DNA of 15,943 nt from DSXF01 sp964387495. GTDB taxonomy: Bacteria; Chloroflexota; Anaerolineae; Anaerolineales; Villigracilaceae. Below are positions 1-7,339 of this stretch, one piece after another. The notes below the pieces were generated by a model. The model was not told the DNA's origin. It did not search any database and was given only the letters and a program-made list of their open reading frames with translations. The position numbers and the translations under genes were made by a program. The stretch covers positions 1 through 15,943 of the forward strand of contig CAYLXB010000075.1 in assembly GCA_964387495.1 (NCBI GenBank), read 5' to 3'. Each line of letters starts with the position of its first letter. Position 1 is the first letter of the stretch.

Positions 1-45
1 CTGATGGACCAGCGGATTCAGGAAACAGTCCCGGCAAACGAATAA
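1..45 (+). CDS. Possible 3' end of an unidentified plus-strand gene (partial)
   Basis: The first frame reads fourteen sense codons (LMDQRIQETVPANE) and then TAA at 43-45, followed about 27 bases later by an intrinsic terminator hairpin. That layout fits the tail of a gene entering from the left and converging on the minus-strand membrane gene. The piece is too short to identify and could be chance; another frame is also open here. Confidence 0.3.
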   Translation: MMDQRIQETVPANE

Positions 46-71
46 AAATACCCTGCCTGTCTGTGAAAATA

Positions 72-112
72 AAAAGCGCCCCCCGATATTCGGGCGGCGC
101 TTTTCGTTTTTT
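72..112. terminator. Bidirectional intrinsic terminator
   Basis: The arms 72-85 and 91-104 pair (AAAAGCGCC..CCCG with CGGG..GGCGCTTTT), with one C-C mismatch and an ATATT loop. A T-rich run (TTTTCGTTTTTT) follows on the plus strand, and TTTTTATTTTC follows on the minus strand. It lies 9 bases past the stop of the minus-strand gene at 121-834, so it can end that gene and anything arriving from the left on the plus strand. Confidence 0.85.
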
Positions 113-120
113 GGGATGGA

Positions 121-834
121 TTAAACGCTCTGCTTTTCTGCCGGGCTTTCCAGGTGCCCGTTCGAACGTTTGACCAGGGCTGAGATGATCATCAATGCTC
201 CCAGCCCGATGACGACGGCCGGTCCCACCAGGCGGCTGACCCACAACGAAGTGACCAGGAAGGTGGACAGGGCTGCGAAGAGCGCGCCGGCCACACCGGT
301 CAGGATCAAGCCTGCCAGTTTTACGCCGTCGAGTTTCTTCCAGATGCCGATGGCCAGGAGGGGCAGGCCGACCGAAAGCGGCACAACTGTCCACAACACT
401 GCCCAGGCATCCCAGCGGCCGGTCAGGGCACAGAACAGCAGCACCAGCCCGGTCAGGCCAATGATGGAAGCCGGGATGATGAGCCAGATGACCCGCAGGA
501 AAATGGCCGCCAGCAGGAAACCCAGCGCCAGGCCAATAACCTCGAACGGCCAAAGTTTGCCCCACAGGCCCCATTTATCTGTGATGCTGGCTACGAAGAG
601 CAGGATACCGGTGGTCAGGATAGGCATGCCGGGGATGAACAGCCCGCCCAGGCCGCGCACCTGCATGTAAATGAATGGCGGGATGCAGAACAGCAGCCCA
701 ACTCCGATGACAAAGATCGGCCAGGCCCGGAAATCGTCGTGCAGGATGCGGCCCATCAATAGATTGCCGGCCAGCGCCAGCACACCCAGCAGGATCAGGG
801 TCAGTCCAAAGAGAAGAGAAGTTTGTTTTTGCAT
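121..834 (-). CDS. Multi-pass membrane protein with LiaI/LiaF-like (DUF5668-type) repeats
   Basis: An integral membrane protein of 237 residues, function unknown. I chose the ATG at 834 because GGAGG stands five bases upstream of it; an ATG at 855 would put that ribosome site inside the gene. Nearly the whole chain is hydrophobic. Residues 66-104 and 118-156 are two copies of a repeat: an I-P pair, a Gly eight residues on, an L/I-T pair, then W-x2-W-x3-W. The N-terminal stretch (8-50), with its G..L.L.G pattern and W-P followed by I..G..L, looks like the LiaI/LiaF transmembrane module. The preceding kinase carries one copy of the same repeat near its C-terminus. The gap to the kinase stop is about 57 bases, so the two genes are probably co-transcribed. 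I infer a membrane partner or sensor role for kinase signalling. The family call rests on pattern recognition only. Confidence 0.8.
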   Translation of the reverse strand: MQKQTSLLFGLTLILLGVLALAGNLLMGRILHDDFRAWPIFVIGVGLLFCIPPFIYMQVRGLGGLFIPGMPILTTGILLFVASITDKWGLWGKLWPFEVIGLALGFLLAAIFLRVIWLIIPASIIGLTGLVLLFCALTGRWDAWAVLWTVVPLSVGLPLLAIGIWKKLDGVKLAGLILTGVAGALFAALSTFLVTSLWVSRLVGPAVVIGLGALMIISALVKRSNGHLESPAEKQSV

Positions 835-891
835 GGGAACCTCCATTTGTTCCATTTTTTTCTGGATCCTGCCGGGAAGGAAAGCGAAGCC

Positions 892-2409
892 CTATGGCAG
901 CAGGACACTCAATATCAGGATGGGAATAAAGGCAATGACGGAAGCCGCGGCCATCAGAATGCCGAATCGCCGGCTGAGCCACCGGCCGCGCTGGCCGCGT
1001 TGATTGAGCAGCGCTGCTCCCACGATGCAGGCGCCGACCAGGATCGGTTCCAGCGGCCAGAATACGATCCAGTGACGCCACCAGCCGGTCAGGGAGTAAT
1101 AGGCAAACAGGAAACCGTTGCCTGCCAGGATGCCGGCCGGGATGAGCATCCAGGGATTGGCCAGCGCCGCCATGATGGCAGCCAGCAAGGTGCTGACAGC
1201 CAGCAGTTCCATTGGCCAGGCGTGTTCGAATGTCTTCCAGCCGAAGACGCCGCTGGCCCACAGCAGGGCAATGTTGACCAGCAGGAGCCAGCCAACCGAA
1301 TACAGTGCCACCTGCCCGACCCTTTTCGGCCTTATTTCCTGCAGGTCTGCCGGAGGTTCAAAGGCGGCTTTGATGGTCTGAATGAAACCTTCTTCTTCCA
1401 ACTCTTTCTGGCTGAGTTTTTTACCCAGGTTCACATCCGTGTCACCAGATGCAAAGCCTTCATCGGAGATCTGCTGGCGCGCTGTGCCGGAGAAGACGGA
1501 TACGGCCGCTGGTTGAGTCAGCGGGGTGGCCAGCGGCAGGCTGACCGTGCCGGGGATTTCGATGCCAGCCTCCTGTGCCGCATTCAGCAGCGCCTGCGCC
1601 ATCCCGGCCGCGTCCTGGTAACGGTCATCCGGGTCCTTGGCCAGTGCCCGCAGGGCCACACGTTCGAGCGGTTCCGGGATGCCGGGGTCGAACTTGTGCG
1701 GCAGGGGCAGGGGATCGTTGAGATGCTTCATCAAGATGGCCAGCGGCGTGTCCGCGTCGAAAGGCACCTTGCCGGTCAGCATTTCGTAGTACACAATGCC
1801 CAGCGAGTAGATGTCGGACCTGATGTCGCACTTGCCGTCCAGGCCCTGTTCGGGGGCCATGTAGTTGAGCGTGCCCATCAGCGCGCCGGAGATGGTGTAC
1901 TGTGTCCCACCGACGATCTGGGCGATGCCGAAGTCGGTCAGAACGGCTTGACCGCGCCGGGTCAACATGATGTTGGCTGGTTTAAGGTCGCGGTGGATGA
2001 TGCCTTCGCCGTGGGCATACGCCAGTCCGTTGAGCACATCACACAGGATGCGCACCAGTTCACCCGGCGGCAGGCGTTCACCGCGCGTGCGGAAGGCGTT
2101 CAGGTGGGCCTTGAGCGTGTCGCCTTCGAGCAGTTCCATGACCATGTAGTACAGGTCATCCTGGGTGTCGAAGTCGTAGACCTGCACCACGTTGGGATGA
2201 CGCAGGGCAGCCACCGCACGCGCCTCCCGCCGGAAGCGCGCCAAGAACTCAGCTTCCTCCAGCAGGTCAGAACGCAGCACCTTGATGGCTACATAGCGAT
2301 CGAGTTGTGGATGATAGGCCTTGTAGACCTGGGCCATCCCGCCCCGGCCAAGCGGCTCGAGAATGCGGTATTTGCCCAGGGTCTGTCCTTCGAGGGAGAT
2401 GGGTGTCAT
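892..2409 (-). CDS. Membrane-anchored eukaryotic-type Ser/Thr protein kinase
   Basis: A 505-residue Hanks-type kinase that transfers phosphate from ATP to Ser/Thr. Counting from the ATG at 2409, it has the glycine loop GRGGMAQVY (21-29), ATP-binding Lys43, helix-C Glu62, the catalytic loop HRDLKPAN (139-146, Asp141), DFG (159-161) and APE (185-187). All key residues are present, so it should be active. A linker rich in Ser/Thr/Pro and acidic residues (about 285-360) leads to a C-terminal membrane domain (about 366-503). This domain includes one repeat (423-459: IP, LTG, W-x2-W-x3-WPLEP) that matches repeats in the next gene. Unlike PknB-type kinases it has no PASTA repeats. I prefer 2409 because GGAAGAAG lies a few bases upstream; ATGs at 2448 and 2457 would add 13 or 16 residues but have weak ribosome sites. 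The FHA regulator just upstream is a likely substrate or partner. Confidence 0.93.
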   Translation of the reverse strand: MTPISLEGQTLGKYRILEPLGRGGMAQVYKAYHPQLDRYVAIKVLRSDLLEEAEFLARFRREARAVAALRHPNVVQVYDFDTQDDLYYMVMELLEGDTLKAHLNAFRTRGERLPPGELVRILCDVLNGLAYAHGEGIIHRDLKPANIMLTRRGQAVLTDFGIAQIVGGTQYTISGALMGTLNYMAPEQGLDGKCDIRSDIYSLGIVYYEMLTGKVPFDADTPLAILMKHLNDPLPLPHKFDPGIPEPLERVALRALAKDPDDRYQDAAGMAQALLNAAQEAGIEIPGTVSLPLATPLTQPAAVSVFSGTARQQISDEGFASGDTDVNLGKKLSQKELEEEGFIQTIKAAFEPPADLQEIRPKRVGQVALYSVGWLLLVNIALLWASGVFGWKTFEHAWPMELLAVSTLLAAIMAALANPWMLIPAGILAGNGFLFAYYSLTGWWRHWIVFWPLEPILVGACIVGAALLNQRGQRGRWLSRRFGILMAAASVIAFIPILILSVLLP

Positions 2410-2567
2410 ATTGGTCTTCTTCCCGGGGTGTAAAAGTTTATCGGCCATGGGTTTCATCCGATGCAGATGATACCCGCGGAGCCGTGATTCAACCTATCAA
2501 CTGGCTAATAGCCTGCCATTCGCCTACTATGGAAGTGCCATTCGTGAGGCTGCAGGCATACCTTATA

Positions 2568-2594
2568 ATGCCCGGCAGTCCAACTGCCGGGCAT
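2568..2594. repeat. Perfect 12-bp inverted repeat in the FHA-kinase gap
   Basis: ATGCCCGGCAGT (2568-2579) pairs with ACTGCCGGGCAT (2583-2594) around a three-base loop, about 32 bases past the FHA regulator stop. There is no T-run after it on either strand (minus strand continues TATAAGG), so it is not a standard intrinsic terminator. It could be a weak terminator, an mRNA 3'-end stabiliser or an operator. The rest of the 216-base gap (2410-2625) shows no gene and no convincing promoter. Confidence 0.6.
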
Positions 2595-2625
2595 CGGAAT
2601 ATACGGATCGAAGGGAGCAGGCATC

Positions 2626-3240
2626 TCAAGCCGTGATCAATTTATACCCCAGCCCCCGCACGGTGAACAATAACTGCGGGTTGGCCGGGTCGAGTTCGAT
2701 GCGCGTTCGCAGGCGGCGCACCAAGTTCTCGATCTGATATTCGAAAATGCCGCCAGTCTCATACTCCGGCCAGACCGCCTCCCCGATCTCATCCTTCGAG
2801 CAGACCTGGTTGCGCCTGTCATATAAGAACGCCAGCAGGGCAAATTCCTTGGGTGAGAGGCTGACCGCCCGGCGGTTGACACGCACCACACCGGCGGCCG
2901 TGTCCACCTCCAGGTCGGGGATGGGGGTCTCGCGCACCGTGGTATCCGGGTCATGGAAGATGAAAGTTACATCACCGACCACGAGCGTATCCCCATCGCG
3001 CAAGTCCAGACTGCTGACCACGCGTTCGTCGTTCAGAAAGGTGCCGTTGGTCGAGCCCAGGTCCTCCACGAACCAGCGCCGCCCCTCCCGCCGCAGGCGG
3101 GCGTGTTCGCGGCTGATGCTTTTGCTGGCAATCACGATGTCGCATTCCACCGCGCGGCCGAGGGTTGCACCGTTCATCGGCAGGGTATGCTGTTGTCCAT
3201 TCGGGTCGGTCAGGTAGGGGCCGGGGGGGTCCTGGGTCAT
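2626..3240 (-). CDS. FHA-domain transcriptional regulator with C-terminal winged helix
   Basis: A 204-residue, probably cytoplasmic, DNA-binding regulator. The N-terminal half (about 20-97) is an FHA domain that binds phosphothreonine peptides: LGR at 27-29, then SISREHARLR, then EDLGSTNGTFLN, which carry the expected Arg, Ser-x-x-His and Ser/Thr-Asn recognition residues. The C-terminal half (about 108-204) is an OmpR/PhoB-type winged helix: LSPKEFALLAFL, a recognition-helix region with ENLVRRLRTRIE, and the wing ending TVRGLGYKL. There is no receiver domain, so input would come through the FHA part. Mycobacterial EmbR has a related set of parts in the opposite order (winged helix, BTAD, FHA) and is controlled by kinase PknH. 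Here the kinase gene lies next downstream, so phosphorylation-dependent control by it is a reasonable inference. A TATAAT box stands 30 bases before the ATG. Confidence 0.92.
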   Translation of the reverse strand: MTQDPPGPYLTDPNGQQHTLPMNGATLGRAVECDIVIASKSISREHARLRREGRRWFVEDLGSTNGTFLNDERVVSSLDLRDGDTLVVGDVTFIFHDPDTTVRETPIPDLEVDTAAGVVRVNRRAVSLSPKEFALLAFLYDRRNQVCSKDEIGEAVWPEYETGGIFEYQIENLVRRLRTRIELDPANPQLLFTVRGLGYKLITA

Positions 3241-3269
3241 GGGGCCTCACGCTTTCTGGGTTTCATCCT

Positions 3270-3275
3270 ATTATA
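3270..3275 (-). promoter_or_regulatory. -10 box for the FHA regulator gene
   Basis: The minus strand reads GGTATAATAGG, a consensus TATAAT about 30 bases upstream of the regulator's ATG at 3240. No good -35 hexamer is visible at 16-18 bases spacing. The assignment therefore rests on the -10 match and its position in the 101-base gap after the yjbQ-like gene. Confidence 0.5.
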
Positions 3276-3341
3276 CCTATTCTGGCGTGCTCTGCACCAC
3301 CAACTGGCGGCAGGCATTGCCTTCATTATGCATTTATATCT

Positions 3342-3767
3342 CTATGACTCCCCGATCATCTGCGCCACCAGTTTCCGGGCGCGTGGGCGGACATCGAAGT
3401 CCAGGTATATGATCTGCTGCCAGGTGCCGAGCGTCAGGCGTCCTTCCACAAAGGGGATTGTCAGGGAGGCGCCCAGCAGGGCAGCCCGGGCGTGGCTGTG
3501 GCCGTTGCCGTCCTGCCAGCGCAGGTTATGCGCATAGTCGCGTTCGGCAGGCAGGATCTCCTCGAACAGCCGGCGCAGGTCGTCCAGGCAGCCCGACTCG
3601 TATTCGATGGTGGTCAGTGCCGAGGTGGATGAAGGGCAGAACACCGTCACGGTCCCGGCGTGCAAGCCGGCCTCCTGCACGGCAGCGGCCACCTGGTCGG
3701 TGATATCCAGGATATCCGTCTCGCCCTGCGTGTGCAGGGAAATGCTTGTGGTCACCACTTTGCACAT
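3342..3767 (-). CDS. yjbQ: YjbQ/UPF0047 family protein (secondary thiamine-phosphate synthase-type enzyme)
   Basis: A 141-residue cytoplasmic protein of the YjbQ/UPF0047 family; members are about 130-140 residues, so this is full length. Family hallmarks are visible: STSALTTIEYE (47-57), a central DGNGHSHARAALLGAS segment with clustered His residues likely to bind metal or substrate, and the C-terminal LGTWQQIIYLDFDVRPR. Some members show weak thiamine-phosphate synthase activity, hence the usual label, but the true physiological role is unsettled. The ATG at 3767 is preceded by AGGAG on the minus strand. The gene is divergent from the polymer-forming membrane protein and shares a 68-base intergenic region with it. 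Nothing nearby is a thiamine gene, so context does not support a pathway assignment. Confidence 0.9.
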   Translation of the reverse strand: MCKVVTTSISLHTQGETDILDITDQVAAAVQEAGLHAGTVTVFCPSSTSALTTIEYESGCLDDLRRLFEEILPAERDYAHNLRWQDGNGHSHARAALLGASLTIPFVEGRLTLGTWQQIIYLDFDVRPRARKLVAQMIGES

Positions 3768-3787
3768 GGGTTTCTCCTCTGCACTGG

Positions 3788-3795
3788 ATTATAAT
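3788..3795. promoter_or_regulatory. Palindromic -10 element in a divergent promoter region
   Basis: ATTATAAT at 3788-3795 is its own reverse complement and presents TATAAT on both strands. On the minus strand it lies about 20 bases before the ATG at 3767; on the plus strand about 40 bases before the ATG at 3836. Both genes have a purine-rich ribosome site in between. No clear -35 hexamer is seen for either direction, so a shared bidirectional core promoter is only a candidate. Confidence 0.4.
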
Positions 3796-3835
3796 TTCAT
3801 TATCGAATGAAAGCTGGAGTGAAAGGCGGCGATCC

Positions 3836-5149
3836 ATGAAGATCAAATCCAAACGTTTCATTATCCTGAGTCTCAGCCTGCTGCTGGCGCTGGGAATTGT
3901 CTCTCCTGTGCAGGCGCAGGGCATCCTGCAGGGCAATACCGTCCCGGAGGGCACCTTCATCGCCAATGATGTGGTGCTGGTGGGCGAGGATGTGGTGCTG
4001 GCGGGTGAGGTGGACGGCAACGTCTTCATCTTGGGCAGCCGGGCCGTGGTCACGGGCAAGGTCAGCGGCAGCCTGCTGGCTCTGGGCGGCAACCTGGCCT
4101 TGGATGGGGAGGTGGGCGGCACGCTCTACGCGGGCGGGCTGACCCTCGAAGTGGGGCCGCATGCCCGCCTGGGCCGCGACCTGTACGCGGTGGCCGTCAG
4201 CCTGGTCTTGCAGGCCGGCTCGCTGGTGGAGCGGGACCTGTTCGCCCTGGGCCTGGATGCCGGGCTTTCAGGCCAGGTGGGGCGCAGCCTGCACACCGTC
4301 ATCGGGCCCATCCAGCTCTACAACGGCCTGATGCGCCTGCTGGGCTTTGAAGATCTCGTCATCAGCCTGAACCTCATCCCGCAGCCGCCGGCGCCCTCCC
4401 TGCCCGCGCCGCAGGCCGCCCCCACGCCCGGGCCGTCCGGCTGGCTGGCTCCCGGCGGGGTGGCGCAGGTTTTTCTGGCTTCCGCCCCGCAACGCTACGC
4501 CGGGGTTTTCCTGCCGGATGCGCTTCTGCCCGGCCTCGGGGCTTTGGAATCTCCCTTCGATTGGGGTGCCTGGGCTTTGCGCCTGCTCCGCGACTGGGCA
4601 GCCCTCTTCCTGTTCGGCCTGCTGGCGCTCTGGCTGCTGCGCCGGCCGCTCGAATCGGCCGGACAGCCGCCGCGCCAGCATCCCTGGCGCACTCTGGGCG
4701 TGGGCCTGCTGGTGCTGGTCATCGGCGTGCACCTCTTCTGGGTGGCGCTCCTGCTCTCCGTGCTGATTTTCGTGCTCGGGCTGGGGATTGGCTTCCTGGA
4801 CCTGTGGGCGCTCTCGCTGGTCTTCATGCTCGCCTCCTATGCAGTGCTGGTCCTACTGGTGGTGGCCCTCTGGCTCTTTATCGTCTACGGCACCAAGCTG
4901 ATCGTGGCCTGGTGCTTCGGTGCCTGGGCCTTCGAAAAGCTCATGCCCGGCCTGGCGCGTTTCCGCGTCCTGCCCCTGCTGCTGGGCACCGTGGCTTATG
5001 CCCTGCTGCGCTCCATCCCTACTGCCGGCTGGGTGGTGGGTGTGCTGGTCACCGCGGCCGGCATGGGCGCCGCCTGGCTGGCCTGGCGCTCCCGCCGGAC
5101 GCCGGCCCCCGCCTCCCCGCCCCCGGCTTTTGAGGGGCCGAGGGGCTAA
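3836..5149 (+). CDS. Exported polymer-forming (bactofilin-like) repeat protein with C-terminal membrane domain
   Basis: A 437-residue protein, not matched to a named gene. The ATG at 3836 gives a textbook signal peptide: MKIKSKR, a hydrophobic core, and a cleavage-like SPVQA-Q at 23-28. An in-frame ATG at 3746 would add 30 non-signal residues and overlap the divergent gene. Residues about 40-157 are short hydrophobic repeats with regularly spaced Gly (VVLVGEDVVLAGEVDGNVFI and similar), like the right-handed beta-helix of bactofilins and polymer-forming cytoskeletal proteins. A Pro/Ala-rich linker (182-205) follows, then about five membrane helices (roughly 253-269, 286-320, 324-360, 377-395, 397-417) and a Pro-rich tail. 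I infer an outward-facing beta-helix tethered to the membrane, perhaps in the cell envelope. Cytoplasmic bactofilins lack a signal peptide, so this is a different arrangement. It converges on the next gene, with 85 bases between the stops and no clear terminator there. Confidence 0.85.
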   Translation: MKIKSKRFIILSLSLLLALGIVSPVQAQGILQGNTVPEGTFIANDVVLVGEDVVLAGEVDGNVFILGSRAVVTGKVSGSLLALGGNLALDGEVGGTLYAGGLTLEVGPHARLGRDLYAVAVSLVLQAGSLVERDLFALGLDAGLSGQVGRSLHTVIGPIQLYNGLMRLLGFEDLVISLNLIPQPPAPSLPAPQAAPTPGPSGWLAPGGVAQVFLASAPQRYAGVFLPDALLPGLGALESPFDWGAWALRLLRDWAALFLFGLLALWLLRRPLESAGQPPRQHPWRTLGVGLLVLVIGVHLFWVALLLSVLIFVLGLGIGFLDLWALSLVFMLASYAVLVLLVVALWLFIVYGTKLIVAWCFGAWAFEKLMPGLARFRVLPLLLGTVAYALLRSIPTAGWVVGVLVTAAGMGAAWLAWRSRRTPAPASPPPAFEGPRG

Positions 5150-5234
5150 ATACAAACTCTCATGATTATTTTGGGGTTTTCAAAAGATGTTTTTCTGGTG
5201 GTGACCGCGCCCGGCGAGATTGCCCCCAGAGTCT

Positions 5235-5930
5235 TTATATGCCCTTTTTCTTTTTGCGTTTTCTGTCGACCCACTTCCACAGCGCCGGGATCAGCACCAG
5301 GGTGATGAGCATCCCCGCCAGCCACTTCCAATCCAGGCGCTTGAGCCACTCGCCGGCCGTGATGTGCACCCGGATCTCGGCCTCGTAGGATTTCTCCACC
5401 CGCCAGGAGGCTTCGCCCTGGTATTCGATCAGCCGGTAGACCGTCACCAGCAGGAGCTGGCGGCCGGATTTTTTTGGCGTCAGGTACCACTTCCATTCGG
5501 TCGGTTCGCCCTCCGTGATGACCTGCACCGGGTCGTCGTGCAGGGGTGTGATCCCAAAGGCCTCCGGGTCGCGCACGCTGCGCAGTTCGGCCTTCATCTT
5601 CGGCGTCACCAGCAGGCCGGCGCCCACCACATCCCCCGCCTCGGCCGTGATGCGCGCCATCAATTCCTCCGGCGTGACCAGCGGCTGGACCAATAACTGC
5701 ACGGTTCGCGTCCCGCCGACCTGCATCTCCTGCGGAGCATTGTAGGCCACGCTGCCCATCTGCGCGTTCTGCAGCACCGCCTCGATGGATGCATAAGGCC
5801 CGGCAGCCGGCGTGGATGGCACCAGCAGTTCCCTCAGCCAGGACGGCTTGAGTACAATACTGATCGCCAGCGCTACCCCCACGATCAAGACCACAATACT
5901 GACCGTATCGAGATTTTTTCTGCTGGTCAT
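5235..5930 (-). CDS. Hypothetical protein with N- and C-terminal membrane anchors
   Basis: A 231-residue protein I do not recognise. A short basic N-terminus precedes a membrane helix (about 10-27). The middle (about 45-195) is soluble and probably outside the cytoplasm. A second helix (about 203-219) ends in the very basic tail DRKRKKKKGI, which fits a cytoplasmic C-terminus. The middle domain has a predicted all-beta look: VAYNAPQEMQVGGTRTVQLL (61-80), LLVTPKMKAEL and EWKWYLTPKKSGRQLLLVTV. I associate this pattern (Y/F-N-x-P-x-x-M-x-V-G, later W-x-W-x-x-x-P-x-x-x-G) with an uncharacterised domain seen in assorted bacterial proteins, but cannot name it. AGGAG lies seven bases before the ATG. 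It sits alone after the MFS gene's terminator, with a TATAAT just past that hairpin, so it is probably its own transcription unit. Confidence 0.75.
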   Translation of the reverse strand: MTSRKNLDTVSIVVLIVGVALAISIVLKPSWLRELLVPSTPAAGPYASIEAVLQNAQMGSVAYNAPQEMQVGGTRTVQLLVQPLVTPEELMARITAEAGDVVGAGLLVTPKMKAELRSVRDPEAFGITPLHDDPVQVITEGEPTEWKWYLTPKKSGRQLLLVTVYRLIEYQGEASWRVEKSYEAEIRVHITAGEWLKRLDWKWLAGMLITLVLIPALWKWVDRKRKKKKGI

Positions 5931-5965
5931 TGGCGCTCCTGGGAAGAACCCTGTTCGTCTTCTTC

Positions 5966-5971
5966 ATTATA
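5966..5971 (-). promoter_or_regulatory. Candidate -10 box for the double-anchored hypothetical gene
   Basis: The minus strand reads TTATATAATG, giving TATAAT about 36 bases before the ATG at 5930, immediately after the terminator hairpin of the MFS gene. The -35 position would fall in the hairpin loop and shows no consensus, so confidence is low. Confidence 0.3.
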
Positions 5972-5974
5972 TAA

Positions 5975-6008
5975 CAGGAGACGGCCGCATGCGCGCGGCC
6001 GTCTCCTG
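5975..6008 (-). terminator. Terminator hairpin after the MFS transporter gene
   Basis: CAGGAGACGGCCGC (5975-5988) pairs perfectly with GCGGCCGTCTCCTG (5995-6008) around a six-base loop, starting 18 bases past the MFS stop. On the minus strand it is followed by TTATATAATG, which is T/A-rich rather than a pure T-run. The 14-bp GC-rich stem makes termination likely. Confidence 0.75.
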
Positions 6009-6026
6009 CACCTTGCTATATGATGG

Positions 6027-7277
6027 CTAGTCGTCTCCCGGTGCCCGGGCTGCCTGCCCCGCCGGCAGGGGTTTCAGAAACCACAGGCAGGCCAAAAATC
6101 CGGCCAGCATGGCCAGCGCACCGGTCAGATAGGGATAGGAAAGGTTCAGGTCCAGCCCATATCCCGCCCACAGCGGGCCGATGATGCGTCCCAGGCTCAT
6201 GAAGGAGTTGTTCAGGCCCATGGCTGTGCCCTGGCTCATGGTCGCCCGCTTGGAGGTCAGGGCGGAAACCCCCGGGCGGATCATGGCATTGGCAAACATA
6301 AAAAAGCCGCAGGCCAGGATAACCGGCGCGGACATTTGCCCGGGTTTGCTTCCTGCCAGCAGCATGGCCCCAAAGCCGAAGACGCTGGCGAACATCGAAA
6401 GCCGGATCACGGCCTCATCGCCCCAGCGGCGCGTGGCCGGGCCAGTCAGCGCAACCTGCACAATGGCCGAGACCAGCCCCACCACCGTCAGGATGATGCC
6501 CACCTGGGTGGCATCGTAGGTGTAGCGTTCCTGGGCGTACAGCCCGAAGACACTCTCGAAGTTTGCCAGGGCAAAACTGTGCAGGAAGGCCAGGATGAGC
6601 AGGAAGCCGATCGGGCTGGTGAGCGCTCTGGCCATCTCACGCAGGTCCGGCCCCTGGAAGCGCATCCCGCCCTGGCTCCTGGCTTCGGCTTTGAGCGATT
6701 CGGCCACCATCCGCCAAGTCAGCACGGCCGCCAGCACAGAAATGGCTGCCCCGAAGTAGAACGGCGCGGCCAGGGAAATCTTCGAAAGCAGCCCGCCGAT
6801 GCCGGGTCCCAGCGTCATGCCGATGCCCATCGAGGCGCCCACCACGCCCATCCCGCCGCCGCGGTTCTCTTCGCTGGTGATGTCGCTGATGATGGCCATG
6901 GAGGTCGGCAGGGTGGCCGAAGAGAGGATGCCTCCCAGGCCGCGGGCGCAGATCAGCAGGGTCAGGGCGGTGGCAGGGTCAAAAGCGCCTGCTTCTGCAA
7001 ACTCGCCGATCAGGCCGTAGAGCAGCAGGGTCAGGGCATACCCGATGATCCCGACCATCAGGATGGGCTTGCGCCCGTAATGGTCTGAGAGACTGCCCCA
7101 GATGGGCGAGAAGATGAACTGCATGATGGAGTAGATGGCCATCAACAGGCCCATGTCCATGCCGCTGCCGCCGAAATGTTCGACATAGAATGGCAGGATG
7201 GGGATGACAATCCCAAACCCGAGCATGATCACGATCAGCGCAAAGAACAGGATGGCAAGACTTTGGTTTTTCAGCAT
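6027..7277 (-). CDS. MFS transporter, DHA1 (TetA-like drug efflux) type
   Basis: A 416-residue, roughly 12-helix secondary transporter of the inner membrane; the length is normal for the family. Signature motifs are visible: motif A GSLSDHYGRKP (61-71) in the loop after helix 2, the motif B-like arginine in ICARGLGG (Arg112), and the antiporter motif C GASMGIGMTLGPGIGGLL (147-164). Motif C marks proton-coupled exporters, so drug or metabolite efflux is most likely; the substrate cannot be told. Upstream of the ATG at 7277 AGGA lies at a good distance. No convincing promoter is visible in the 135-base gap before it, so it may depend partly on read-through from the CNBD gene. It ends at its own hairpin terminator and has no evident link to the formate genes. 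Confidence 0.93.
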   Translation of the reverse strand: MLKNQSLAILFFALIVIMLGFGIVIPILPFYVEHFGGSGMDMGLLMAIYSIMQFIFSPIWGSLSDHYGRKPILMVGIIGYALTLLLYGLIGEFAEAGAFDPATALTLLICARGLGGILSSATLPTSMAIISDITSEENRGGGMGVVGASMGIGMTLGPGIGGLLSKISLAAPFYFGAAISVLAAVLTWRMVAESLKAEARSQGGMRFQGPDLREMARALTSPIGFLLILAFLHSFALANFESVFGLYAQERYTYDATQVGIILTVVGLVSAIVQVALTGPATRRWGDEAVIRLSMFASVFGFGAMLLAGSKPGQMSAPVILACGFFMFANAMIRPGVSALTSKRATMSQGTAMGLNNSFMSLGRIIGPLWAGYGLDLNLSYPYLTGALAMLAGFLACLWFLKPLPAGQAARAPGDD

Positions 7278-7339
7278 ACGAGATCCTGGAACAAGGGGGA
7301 CAGCGGCCTGATTTCGGGATGCGTCTCTGTCTCCCGTGG

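Noticed and set aside
823..2433. Long plus-strand open frame (536 codons) opposite the kinase gene
   Set aside because: It is the antisense shadow of a kinase with all catalytic motifs; its translation is Gln/His/Arg-rich with no recognisable domain.
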